This document shows positions 6,427 through 12,589 of a DNA stretch of 34,052 nucleotides, one piece after another. Made by a program: the position numbers and the translations under genes. A model generated the notes under the pieces. It was not told the DNA's origin and did not search any database. It was given only the letters and a program-made list of their open reading frames with translations. The DNA is taken from NCBI RefSeq assembly GCF_028656955.1, contig NZ_JAMDGY010000025.1, positions 1-34,052 of the forward strand, given 5' to 3'. This stretch comes from Pseudomonas fontis (GTDB taxonomy: Bacteria; Pseudomonadota; Gammaproteobacteria; Pseudomonadales; Pseudomonadaceae). Every line of letters starts with the position of its first letter. Position 1 is the first letter of the stretch.

Positions 6427-7395
6427 ATGCAGTTCACCCTATCGATCAATCAGGTCAAGTCGCTTGAGTGGGGCCTGAACTCACAGCAGGCGCTTCTGTT
6501 CGCGTTCGTGTACTCGTGCCCAAGCTGGACTACTCCAGTAAAAACCGAAAACGGCATTTTCTTCGCGTTGAGCAAAGCGAAGATCGTAGAAGAATTGCCT
6601 CTGCTGACCGACAAGCCTGATACCGCTTACCGCATGCTGAAAGCCTTGGAGGAGGCGGGCTTGATTGATCTGTCCAGCACCGCAAACATCACGTTGTTCC
6701 GCCTCACCAAGAAGGCCGCCGAGTGGAACAAGAAAGAAGACGGGTCGGAAAAATATCCGACCACTCCAACCTCAAAGGGTCGGAAAAAAATCCGATCTAC
6801 CTCGGATAAATCTCCGAGCAAGGTCGGAAAAAAATCCGAGCAAGGGTCGGATAAATCTCCGACAAATCAAGATACCAGTAATCAGGATACCAATCAGGAT
6901 ACCAGTCACAGCTTTCCGGAAGGCTCGGACAAGCCGACCCAGTCCGGCACGTTGGTGCTGGTGGTTGATCGTGCCGAAGCCCCCCGCGTCGAAATCCCAG
7001 CCGACATGCCTGGGCCCAAAGACCAGACCTGTAAAACCTTCAAGGCTTGGGCGAACTACGCCATGGCGTATCGCAAGCGTTACCAGTGCTGGCCGGTGTG
7101 GAACGCTGCAGCCGGTGGAATCCTCGGCAAGCTGGTTGACCGCCTGGGCGTCGACGTTGCCCATAGCGTGGCCGCGTACTACCTCACGATCAACGACGCC
7201 CGCATCGTCAACGACTGCCACAGCCTGAACAACCTGATCGCTAAGGCCGAGGCATACCACACCCAGTGGTCCACCGGCCGCCAGATGAATTCCCGCACCG
7301 CCCGCCAGATCGAAGACACCCAAGCCAATATGAACGCCGCGCAGGAAGCCGCCCGGCTCATTCTCGACGGGGAGAAACGCAATGCTTTCCTCTGA
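6427..7395 (+). CDS. O-like replication initiator
   Basis: 322 residues. Residues ~1-95 look like a winged helix (AKIVEELPLLTDKPDTAYRMLKALEEAG). Residues ~105-165 are a low-complexity, Ser/Lys/Asp-rich linker because the DNA there is a set of iterons. The C-terminal part (TFKAWANYAMAYRKRYQCW onward) is conserved among Pseudomonas phage initiators. By analogy with lambda O, the winged helix binds the iterons in its own gene and the C-terminal part recruits the helicase loader encoded next. It overlaps that gene by 14 bp. Function is inferred from fold, iterons and position. Confidence 0.78.
   Translation: MQFTLSINQVKSLEWGLNSQQALLFAFVYSCPSWTTPVKTENGIFFALSKAKIVEELPLLTDKPDTAYRMLKALEEAGLIDLSSTANITLFRLTKKAAEWNKKEDGSEKYPTTPTSKGRKKIRSTSDKSPSKVGKKSEQGSDKSPTNQDTSNQDTNQDTSHSFPEGSDKPTQSGTLVLVVDRAEAPRVEIPADMPGPKDQTCKTFKAWANYAMAYRKRYQCWPVWNAAAGGILGKLVDRLGVDVAHSVAAYYLTINDARIVNDCHSLNNLIAKAEAYHTQWSTGRQMNSRTARQIEDTQANMNAAQEAARLILDGEKRNAFL
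6745..6862. repeat. Replication origin iterons
   Basis: Five 16-bp iterons lie inside the initiator gene at 6745, 6780, 6802, 6824 and 6847. Two forms alternate: TCGGAAAAAAATCCGA (first copy with one A changed to T) and TCGGATAAATCTCCGA. Each is an inverted repeat TCGGA...TCCGA with an A-rich centre, and the last four are spaced 22-23 bp, two helical turns. This is the arrangement of lambda ori within gene O. Confidence 0.85.
6866..6904. repeat. Three ATCARGATACCA direct repeats next to the iterons
   Basis: ATCAAGATACCA at 6866, then ATCAGGATACCA at 6881 and 6893. They encode the NQDT repeats in the initiator linker. Being AT-richer and adjacent to the iterons, they could be the region opened first at the origin; this is inference. 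Confidence 0.6.
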
Positions 7396-8158
7396 AAACC
7401 TCGCAGAGCTTGCAGCTGGTATCTGCGCTACTGCGGAGACGCTGGGTCAGACCATCAGCGCTACCGCTGCCAAGCTGATGGCCGAAGACTTATCCGTATT
7501 CCCGCCGAAGGACATCCGCAAGGCGCTGCAATCTTGCCGCCGCGAGCTGACAGGCAAGTTCACCCTCGGCGCGATAATGCAGCGCATCCAGGCCGAGGAC
7601 GGCCGTCCGGGCAAGGATGAAGCTTGGGCCATCGCCATGACTACCAACGACGAATTCGAAACCGTGGTGCTGACCGACGAGATCCAGCTGGCACTGGCTG
7701 CCGCGAAGCCCATCCTGGATGGCGGCGACAAAATCGGCGCGCGCATGGCGTTCATCGACGCCTACCAGCGGTTCGTGGGCCAGTCCCGTGATGACGCCAA
7801 ACCGGTCAACTGGCACGTGTCTGTGGGCTTCGACGCAAGCCGCCGGGTACAGGCCGTCACGAAAGCGATGGAACTGAAGCGCATTCCCCGCGAACACGCC
7901 CAAAAGTATTTGGCTGACCTGAGCGTTGTTCCCGTTTCGGAAGATGGTCGCGCCATTGCTGGCCTGCTCACCGGCGCCGTAACTCAGCCTGCGCCGGTTC
8001 TGCGCAAAAAGCTGGAGCTGGTGAAGAACTCAATGATGGAAATGCGCAAGGCCAGCGATGAACGAAAGCTTGAAATGCGAATTGAAGCGGCCACCTCGTT
8101 GGCGGATCGACGGGCGCTGCTGATCAAGCAGGCACAGGAATTGGAGTCACGAGCATGA
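7382..8158 (+). CDS. Putative helicase-loader-position replication protein
   Basis: 258 residues, no P-loop, so not a DnaC-type ATPase. The N-terminal half (AEDLSVFPPKDIRKALQSCRR) and the GKFTLGAIMQRI segment recall the helical organisation of phage P-type loaders and other replication proteins of Pseudomonas phages; the C-terminal ~80 residues are a charged helix. It starts 14 bp inside the initiator gene, the usual place of lambda P. The likely job is delivering host DnaB to the origin, but this rests mostly on position. Confidence 0.55.
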   Translation: MLSSENLAELAAGICATAETLGQTISATAAKLMAEDLSVFPPKDIRKALQSCRRELTGKFTLGAIMQRIQAEDGRPGKDEAWAIAMTTNDEFETVVLTDEIQLALAAAKPILDGGDKIGARMAFIDAYQRFVGQSRDDAKPVNWHVSVGFDASRRVQAVTKAMELKRIPREHAQKYLADLSVVPVSEDGRAIAGLLTGAVTQPAPVLRKKLELVKNSMMEMRKASDERKLEMRIEAATSLADRRALLIKQAQELESRA

Positions 8159-8343
8159 AACGAGCAAACCCAGCACAGCTGCGCCAATCCCTTGAGATGG
8201 CCAACACCATGGCCAAGCACGGAATCCGTTTCGTGTGCATCCCGGTGGTGGATGAGGCTGACTGCCTGAACTTGGCCAGCCAGGCCACCGAGCGCATGGA
8301 GCGCATGGCATTGATCGCAGAAGCAGCGGAGCAGCGGACATGA
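8155..8343 (+). CDS. DUF1382 family protein
   Basis: 62 residues, start ATGA-overlapped by 4 bp with the previous gene. The pattern RANPAQLRQSLEMANTMAK, GIRFVCIPVV and a final helix matches DUF1382, a small family confined to phages and prophages of gamma-proteobacteria, function unknown. No catalytic residues are evident. Confidence 0.78.
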   Translation: MKRANPAQLRQSLEMANTMAKHGIRFVCIPVVDEADCLNLASQATERMERMALIAEAAEQRT

Positions 8344-8747
8344 CCGACTACACCGAATTGAATCGCAAGGCGCAAGCGGCCATTGACGCCATCGGGACCC
8401 TGTCTCGCGCACGGCGGGAAAGGGCATTCAACGACGTGTGCACGCCGCATCTCGTCCTGGCCCTGATCGCCGAGAACGAGCGCGTCAAAGCTCGGCTATG
8501 CATGTGTCGCGACTGCGGTGGTCGGGGCGAGATCTATTCCGGTCACAGCTCCTATCAGGGTTACAACCAGCCGCCAGAACCGGACATGGATATGTGCGGC
8601 ACCTGCGGCGGTGATGGCTTTCTTGGACCATTGGAAGACTTCGAGGCGCTGGCTGCCGCGCGAGACCAGCTCAAGGCCGAGAACGAACGCCTGCGTGAGG
8701 ATGACGTGCGATTCATCGCCCTCATGGCCCAAGGAGAGCAGTCATGA
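8340..8747 (+). CDS. Small protein with DnaJ-type CxxCxGxG zinc motifs
   Basis: 135 residues. Two zinc-binding repeats, CRDCGGRG (about residues 55-62) and CGTCGGDG (about 87-94), are separated by ~25 residues rich in Tyr and Pro, like one half of the DnaJ zinc centre. Flanking helices (ALIAENERVKARL before, AARDQLKAENERLRE after) have coiled-coil heptads, suggesting a dimer. Overlaps its neighbours by 4 bp on each side. It may act as a chaperone-like or nucleic-acid-binding adaptor; no family was recognised. Confidence 0.62.
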   Translation: MTDYTELNRKAQAAIDAIGTLSRARRERAFNDVCTPHLVLALIAENERVKARLCMCRDCGGRGEIYSGHSSYQGYNQPPEPDMDMCGTCGGDGFLGPLEDFEALAAARDQLKAENERLREDDVRFIALMAQGEQS

Positions 8748-9220
8748 GCCCGATCATCACTCACCAGATGCAACCGTGCCCGTACAGCTGCGTGTCGACC
8801 TGCATGGCAATGATCGTTGGTCGGCCGGCACAGGAAGTCATCGAAGAGATGCACAAGCCCTATCGCGACGGGGATCTGACCCTGCGGCAGATGCTGGAGC
8901 GCCTCGGCGTTGAATACACGGCGTTCTTCAGCCTGGATTGCCCGCCGCTGACCGATGAGGGCGCTTATCTGTGCACGTCACCGTCGCTCAACATCGAGGG
9001 CGGCAACCACCAGATCCTGATCGAGGTCACCGACAGCGGTTACTTCGTATTTGACCCGGTGCAGGGGCGCGACGACCGTAAATATTACGTGGCGCGCGGG
9101 CGGGGCGAGGGTATTCCGCTGGCGATCGACCTTGGCGGCTTCGTCGTCGACGCCTTTATCTCGCGTGACCATCTTTTGGCCCGGCGCAACGGCGAGCCTT
9201 TGGCGGAGGTTGCAGCATGA
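8744..9220 (+). CDS. C39-like papain-fold cysteine peptidase
   Basis: 158 residues. The N-terminus MSPIITHQMQPCPYSCVSTC carries the glutamine and catalytic cysteine (Q10, C16) in the layout of peptidase C39-like domains; GNHQILIEV supplies His89 and FVFDPVQG supplies Asp104, completing a Cys-His-Asp triad. Known C39 proteins cleave double-glycine leaders of bacteriocins and peptides, usually fused to ABC transporters, but this is a free-standing soluble domain with no signal peptide. It sits among nin-type early genes, 4-bp overlapped on both sides. The substrate is unknown; processing of a host or phage protein early in infection is possible. Confidence 0.72.
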   Translation: MSPIITHQMQPCPYSCVSTCMAMIVGRPAQEVIEEMHKPYRDGDLTLRQMLERLGVEYTAFFSLDCPPLTDEGAYLCTSPSLNIEGGNHQILIEVTDSGYFVFDPVQGRDDRKYYVARGRGEGIPLAIDLGGFVVDAFISRDHLLARRNGEPLAEVAA

Positions 9221-9633
9221 CCAGCCTCCAGATTCGCAACGAATCAGACCGCAACAAGGCCATGGGCTACATCGCCGGCCTGGACCTGGCCAGGCCCAAG
9301 AAGCTTGCCATCACTGAAGTGGACCGCAGCGGGGAGCAGAACAAGGCCCTGCACGCGGCCCTGGCCGATATCGCCGCCCAAGTCGAACACGCCGGGAAGA
9401 AGTGGGATGTCCTGATCTGGAAGCGCCTACTGACGGCCGCCTGGCTGCGCGAGACCGGCGATCAACCGCAGATGATACCGGCGGTAGACGGCCACGGCTT
9501 CGACGTCATCTACGAACGCACCAGCAAGCTCACCGTGAAGCAGTGCGGCGAGTTGATCGAGTGGGTTCACGCCTTCGGCGCGGAGCACCAGGTGCGCTGG
9601 ACACAAAAGGACAATTGGGGAGGGCGCTACTGA
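9217..9633 (+). CDS. ninB: NinB recombination protein
   Basis: 138 residues, close to the length of lambda NinB (Orf), a recombination mediator that helps load recombinases in place of host RecFOR. Family features include the segment RSGEQNKALHAALADIA, the WKRLLTAAWLRE helix, and the C-terminal LIEWVHAFGAEHQVRW. The gene overlaps the previous one by 4 bp and shares a single base with the next (TGATG). Good match in both sequence pattern and position. Confidence 0.88.
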   Translation: MTSLQIRNESDRNKAMGYIAGLDLARPKKLAITEVDRSGEQNKALHAALADIAAQVEHAGKKWDVLIWKRLLTAAWLRETGDQPQMIPAVDGHGFDVIYERTSKLTVKQCGELIEWVHAFGAEHQVRWTQKDNWGGRY

Positions 9634-9902
9634 TGAGCTGTAACTTCAAGCCGGGCGACCTGGCACTGGTGATTTCAGGTGGGTACCTGGGCGAGACCGC
9701 GGAACTGGTGCGTTTTGTAATGCCTGGTGACCTGATCGTCTCACCCACCACGGGCAAGGTTTACGAATTCAGGCCGGCCGCCAGAGTAGGTGGATGGTTG
9801 TGCAAATTCAGATGCAGTCATGCGGTAAAGCACGAAAAGAACCTGATGCCCTTGCGCGGCCGATTCACCCCAGAGCAGCAGAAAGCCAAGGAGGCTGTAT
9901 GA
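9633..9902 (+). CDS. Small hypothetical protein between ninB and ninG
   Basis: 89 residues. The opening FKPGDLALVISGGYLGETAELVRF resembles a small SH3-like beta-barrel seen in other short phage proteins, but no named family was recognised. The ATG at 9633 overlaps the ninB stop by one base, and its own stop overlaps the ninG start by 4 bp. The longer upstream extension of this frame lies inside ninB and is not coding. Confidence 0.65.
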   Translation: MSCNFKPGDLALVISGGYLGETAELVRFVMPGDLIVSPTTGKVYEFRPAARVGGWLCKFRCSHAVKHEKNLMPLRGRFTPEQQKAKEAV

Positions 9903-10483
9903 CCATCGAGCGGAAGCCGGCCAAACCGAAGAAATGCCGCGTTGATACGTGCAGGACCTCATTCGTCCCCTCGCGGATGGGGCAGGCGGTGTGCAGTCCG
10001 GCCTGCGCAATGATCGACGCGCCCAGGCATGAGCCGAAGGCGCGCAAGGCGCTTGCCCAGGTTGGGCGCCGCGAGATCAAGGTCCGCAAGGAGAAGCTGA
10101 AGAGCAGGGCGGATCACCTCAAGGACACACAGCAGGCGTTCAACGCCTGGGTCCGCGCCCGTGACGCGGCGCTGCCATGCGTTAGCTGCGGCCGCCACCA
10201 CGCAGGCCAATACCACGCCGGCCACTACCGCACTGTAGGAGCGAACCCAGAGCTGAGGTTTGAGCCGCTGAACGCCTGGAAGCAGTGCGCCCCGTGCAAC
10301 AACCACCTCTCCGGAAACCTGATCAATTACCGGATTTCGCTCCTACAGCGAATCGGAGAGGACAAGGTGCTTTGGCTGGAAGGCCCTCATGAGGCCAAGA
10401 AATACACCGTGGATGAGCTGAAGGCGATGACCGCCGACTACCGGGCAAAGACAAAAGAGCTGAAGAAGGGGGAGGCAGCATGA
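9899..10483 (+). CDS. ninG: NinG recombination protein
   Basis: 194 residues of the NinG/Rap family, which in lambda promotes Holliday-junction resolution and Red recombination. Cysteine/histidine clusters are visible: CRVDTC near the N-terminus, then CVSCGRHHAGQYHAGHYR and CAPCNNH, the conserved zinc/HNH-like core. The start MTIERK at 9899 overlaps the preceding stop by 4 bp; an upstream in-frame extension to 9794 overlaps that gene and is rejected. Normal length for the family. Confidence 0.9.
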   Translation: MTIERKPAKPKKCRVDTCRTSFVPSRMGQAVCSPACAMIDAPRHEPKARKALAQVGRREIKVRKEKLKSRADHLKDTQQAFNAWVRARDAALPCVSCGRHHAGQYHAGHYRTVGANPELRFEPLNAWKQCAPCNNHLSGNLINYRISLLQRIGEDKVLWLEGPHEAKKYTVDELKAMTADYRAKTKELKKGEAA

Positions 10484-11061
10484 AGATTAACTCGGCGCGA
10501 CAGGTTTGGCATGACTGCAAATACAACCCTGCCCCTGGCCAGTCCTCAGATGCTGCTGAGCTCGGCGTGGTTGTGCAGAGCACCGAGCGCGGGCCCACGG
10601 CAAATCACGCGGTGCACGGCGCCTTGGCCGGCCATATCCAGTCGGCAATCGCCAGGCTACACCCGCAGATCCGCGTCTTCGGCGACTTCATGTACGCCGC
10701 CGAGCAGAGCGACGACATCCGGGAAGCGGCGGAAGAGGTCGTGTTTCTTCTGGTGCAGAACCGCTCACCGCGCATGACGGCGGCAAAGCGCGAGAAGCTG
10801 GAGTTCGTCGTGAAGGGCGTACTACGCCGGTACCAGCATATGCACCAGGGCGGCCAGTCATCCAATGAAGACCCGCTGGCCAACGCCGAGAAGTTCCGGG
10901 CATGGATGTGGCAGGTCTATGAAGTGCGGCTGGAGTCGTGCAACTGGGAGCGGGATTGGGGTGGAATGCTGCAGCTGATCTTCGAGTGCTGCGAGGATCT
11001 GGATCGCCGCGCACTGAGCCCCGTTGCAGCGGTAATTTACGAAATGCGCGAGGCCGCATGA
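10480..11061 (+). CDS. Candidate late-gene regulator (Q position)
   Basis: 193 residues, all-helical in appearance, no recognised motif. It contains GPTANHAVHGALAGHIQSAI and a C-terminal region with several Cys and Trp residues (WERDWGGMLQLIFECCEDL). Last gene of the early chain, overlapping ninG by 4 bp. Immediately downstream are a promoter candidate and a strong terminator, the configuration on which lambda Q acts, so an antiterminator role is the best guess. This is from position only; sequence similarity to known Q proteins was not seen. Confidence 0.5.
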   Translation: MKINSARQVWHDCKYNPAPGQSSDAAELGVVVQSTERGPTANHAVHGALAGHIQSAIARLHPQIRVFGDFMYAAEQSDDIREAAEEVVFLLVQNRSPRMTAAKREKLEFVVKGVLRRYQHMHQGGQSSNEDPLANAEKFRAWMWQVYEVRLESCNWERDWGGMLQLIFECCEDLDRRALSPVAAVIYEMREAA

Positions 11062-11085
11062 GGGCCTATTGCGTTCCCGTGCGGC

Positions 11086-11114
11086 TGGTGATACTTTATC
11101 GCCACTGCTAGAGT
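11086..11114 (+). promoter_or_regulatory. Candidate late promoter (PR'-like)
   Basis: TGCTAGAGT at 11106-11114 reads as an extended -10 (TGN plus TAGAGT) with TGGTGA 17 bases upstream as a weak -35. A competing pair TTGCGT (11069) and TACTTT (11092), also 17 bases apart, is possible. Transcription from here would meet the terminator at 11146 within about 50 bases. Confidence 0.5.
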
Positions 11115-11145
11115 TTTGCCTTCGGCAACTTACTCTTGAAACACT

Positions 11146-11172
11146 AAACCCGGCCACTGTGTCGGGTTTTTT
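11146..11172 (+). terminator. Terminator upstream of tRNAs and late genes (tR'-like)
   Basis: AAACCCG and CGGGTTT form the stem, followed by a run of T residues and TTATTGCC. A small stable hairpin TTGCCTTCGGCAA lies before it at 11115-11127. Late genes downstream would need antitermination. Confidence 0.8.
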
Positions 11173-11186
11173 ATTGCCTAAATTTC

Positions 11187-11262
11187 GCCGCCATAGCTCC
11201 AGCGGTAGAGCAGTCGCATTGTAAGCGAATGGCCCGGGGTTCGAATCCTCGTGGCGGCACCA
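11187..11262 (+). tRNA. tRNA-Thr (anticodon TGT)
   Basis: Full cloverleaf of 76 bases: acceptor GCCGCCA/TGGCGGC, D arm GCTC/GAGC, anticodon loop ATTGTAA giving anticodon TGT, T arm CGGGG-TTCGAAT-CCTCG, and encoded CCA end. It reads ACA codons, which are rare in GC-rich Pseudomonas hosts. The first anticodon-stem pair is a G-A mismatch. Confidence 0.93.
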
Positions 11263-11265
11263 CAT

Positions 11266-11340
11266 TGGTGAGTAGCACAGCGGCAGTGCAATCGGCTGTT
11301 AACCGATCGGCCAGTGGTTCGATCCCACTCTCACCAGCCA
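11266..11340 (+). tRNA. tRNA-Asn (anticodon GTT)
   Basis: 75 bases: acceptor TGGTGAG/CTCACCA, D arm GCAC/GTGC, perfect anticodon stem ATCGG/CCGAT with loop CTGTTAA, T arm AGTGG-TTCGATC-CCACT, then GCCA. Reads AAC and AAT. Three bases after the tRNA-Thr CCA, so both come from one transcript. Confidence 0.93.
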
Positions 11341-11551
11341 GTTTCAGCTGTAGCCAGGATAGTCCTCGGGGAGGCCTGGACGTCGATAGCCGGATAGTGC
11401 GACGTACGGAATCAGCACCGGCAGCCTGTGTACTCCGACCTCAGATGCTTTCGGGGTAGCGCGAGACTGGATCAGTGAGATCGATGCAGTGGGGTGTCGA
11501 CGTTGAGAAGGCCTTTGGCGGACAGCGCGGAGAGACGCGCACACTTATTTC
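11341..11551 (+). other. Untranslated stretch after the tRNAs
   Basis: About 210 bases with no supported reading frame, bounded by tRNA-Asn and a terminator. It would be transcribed with the tRNAs. Small GC-rich inverted repeats such as GCGCGGAGAGACGCGC are present but no known RNA family was recognised. It could be a phage small RNA, a leader for the holin gene, or spacer. Confidence 0.4.
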
Positions 11552-11577
11552 AAGGCTCGCCATCTGGTGGGCCTTTT
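11552..11577 (+). terminator. Terminator before the holin gene
   Basis: AAGGCTCGCCA and TGGTGGGCCTT pair along 11 positions (with G-T pairs) around a 2-base loop, followed by a T-run. It ends the tRNA transcript unless antiterminated. Confidence 0.8.
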
Positions 11578-11587
11578 TCATTTCTTG

Positions 11588-11604
11588 CTCCCTGATCGGG
11601 GAGG
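11588..11604 (+). promoter_or_regulatory. Hairpin covering the holin ribosome site
   Basis: CTCCC (11588-11592) can pair with GGGAG (11599-11603), tying up the Shine-Dalgarno GGGGAGG that serves the holin starts at 11612 and 11621. In lambda a hairpin at the same place sets the ratio of the two holin forms. Confidence 0.55.
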
Positions 11605-11611
11605 ACACCGG

Positions 11612-11935
11612 ATGAAGCCCATGCCTGAAAAAGACCCTTCCTTCTGGGCCCTGGTCCTGACCGCGCTCCGAGAGAACGGTTTGGCCATGGTGCTCACCTT
11701 TGCCTTGACCTGGCTTCGTATCCAGTACGACGCAAAGGAGACTAGGCCTTGGCGCCAGTTCATCGAGGCAACACTTGGCGCGTTGATCGTGATGGTGGTT
11801 GGCCTGACCGTTAAAGAGTTCGGCTTCAGCATTGCCTGGTCATTCGCCACCGCTGGTTTCGTTGGCGTGCTAGGCGTTGAGCAGGCCCGCCAGCTCGGCA
11901 AACGCTGGGCAGAGCGAAAGGCGGATGAGATCTAG
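11612..11935 (+). CDS. Lambda S-type holin with dual start
   Basis: 107 residues from the first ATG and 104 from the second at 11621 (MKPMPEKD). Lambda S also has 107/105-residue products starting MKMPEK. Three membrane segments are visible: residues ~17-33 (NGLAMVLTFALTWLRI), ~47-63 (ATLGALIVMVVGLTV) and ~69-88 (FSIAWSFATAGFVGVLGVEQ), with a charged C-terminus. The longer form has an extra N-terminal lysine, which in lambda makes it an antiholin. The holin opens the inner membrane at a set time; the endolysin is not next to it and must lie elsewhere. The reading from 11567 was rejected because GGGGAGG sits before 11612. Confidence 0.88.
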   Translation: MKPMPEKDPSFWALVLTALRENGLAMVLTFALTWLRIQYDAKETRPWRQFIEATLGALIVMVVGLTVKEFGFSIAWSFATAGFVGVLGVEQARQLGKRWAERKADEI

Positions 11936-11940
11936 GTCAC

Positions 11941-11974
11941 GCGACACGTTTCGCAAGTGATCAAAACGTGTTGT
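11941..11974. promoter_or_regulatory. 34-bp dyad, copy B
   Basis: GCGACAC and GTGTTGT flank a 20-base centre starting GTTTC and ending CAAAAC. Same geometry as copies A and C, more diverged in the outer arm. It lies within a longer inverted repeat (11936-11977, GTCAC at both ends) between the convergent holin and HTH genes, so it could also act as an RNA hairpin. Confidence 0.55.
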
Positions 11975-12006
11975 GACTCGGGGTGGCAGCTAGCTCGGAT
12001 CAGTTT

Positions 12007-12246
12007 CTATTTCTTCTTGGCCTTAGCCTCTGCGGCAAGGCACTCAAGAGCAAACTGTTCTGTGTACGTCATCTGAATGGCAGTTGTTTCTCCCTTGACG
12101 GTCCTTTCGCCCTCAAGAATGTATCGAATGCGCTTGTCGGTCACTCCGATGCGCTTTGCGATCCATGAAGGTGTTTGTCCGATGCGCGAAATCAACTTGT
12201 CGGCATATTCAGTGGAAGGGTTATAGAACTCGGCGTTGGGTGTCAT
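12007..12246 (-). CDS. Small leftward helix-turn-helix protein
   Basis: 79 residues. The core PSWIAKRIGVTDKRIRYILEGER (given here by its ends PSWIAKRIGV and IRYILEGER) is a helix-turn-helix of XRE type, preceded by an NPSTEYADKLI segment found in small regulators from the late regions of Pseudomonas prophages. It is opposite to all neighbouring genes. It is flanked by dyad copies B (downstream) and C (in its promoter region), which makes it one candidate to bind them. The ribosome site is weak. Expression independent of late transcription, perhaps in the lysogen, is inferred. Confidence 0.68.
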   Translation of the reverse strand: MTPNAEFYNPSTEYADKLISRIGQTPSWIAKRIGVTDKRIRYILEGERTVKGETTAIQMTYTEQFALECLAAEAKAKKK

Positions 12247-12351
12247 GTGAAGTCCAGATAAAGGTTGGTCTGCGATGCGTTCGCGGACTGTTGGGCAAGG
12301 TGCACCAATTATTGGATGGTGTCGCGACCTAAATGAAGCTACCTAGCATCC

Positions 12352-12385
12352 GCGCCACATTTTCGAATGCGCCAAATCGTGGCGC
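12352..12385. promoter_or_regulatory. 34-bp dyad, copy C
   Basis: GCGCCAC and GTGGCGC flank a 20-base centre starting ATTTTC and ending CAAATC. It lies in the divergent space between the leftward HTH gene and the rightward gene at 12398, with its edge next to the ribosome site GAGG of the latter. The remaining intergenic bases, 12247-12351, show no other clear element. Confidence 0.65.
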
Positions 12386-12397
12386 GAGGTTTTGCAG

Positions 12398-12589
12398 ATG
12401 AGCAACGTCACCCGCCTGCGCCACGCGCTCCCGATGAGCCCGGACATCAATGCAGCGGTAAGCGCGCTCGACAAGGCTATTGCCGATGCAGTGGATGCCG
12501 CCAAGGATGCCGGGCTGCCCCAGGGACTGATCGTTGGGTTGCTTCACGGCCATTCCCACGCACAGACACATCAGATGGTGACGCAATGA
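12398..12589 (+). CDS. Small hypothetical protein
   Basis: 63 residues (starts MSNVTRLRHALPM). GAGG lies 9 bases upstream of the ATG. A helical Ala/Asp-rich middle (NAAVSALDKAIADAVDAAKDAG) is followed by GLPQGLIVGLLHGHSHAQTHQ. The histidine-rich tail is notable, but no family was recognised. First of three genes linked by 4-bp overlaps and next to dyad copy C. Confidence 0.62.
   Translation: MSNVTRLRHALPMSPDINAAVSALDKAIADAVDAAKDAGLPQGLIVGLLHGHSHAQTHQMVTQ

Noticed and set aside
6745..6904. Regularly spaced short repeats considered as a CRISPR array
   Set aside because: Repeats are 12-16 bp, spacers 6-7 bp, and the region codes in frame for the initiator linker; it is an origin.
11229..11459. 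76-codon plus-strand frame across both tRNAs
   Set aside because: Overlaps two complete tRNA cloverleaves and lacks a ribosome site.
11344..11544. 66-codon minus-strand frame in the spacer after the tRNAs
   Set aside because: No ribosome site or family match; the low-complexity start and antisense direction argue against it.
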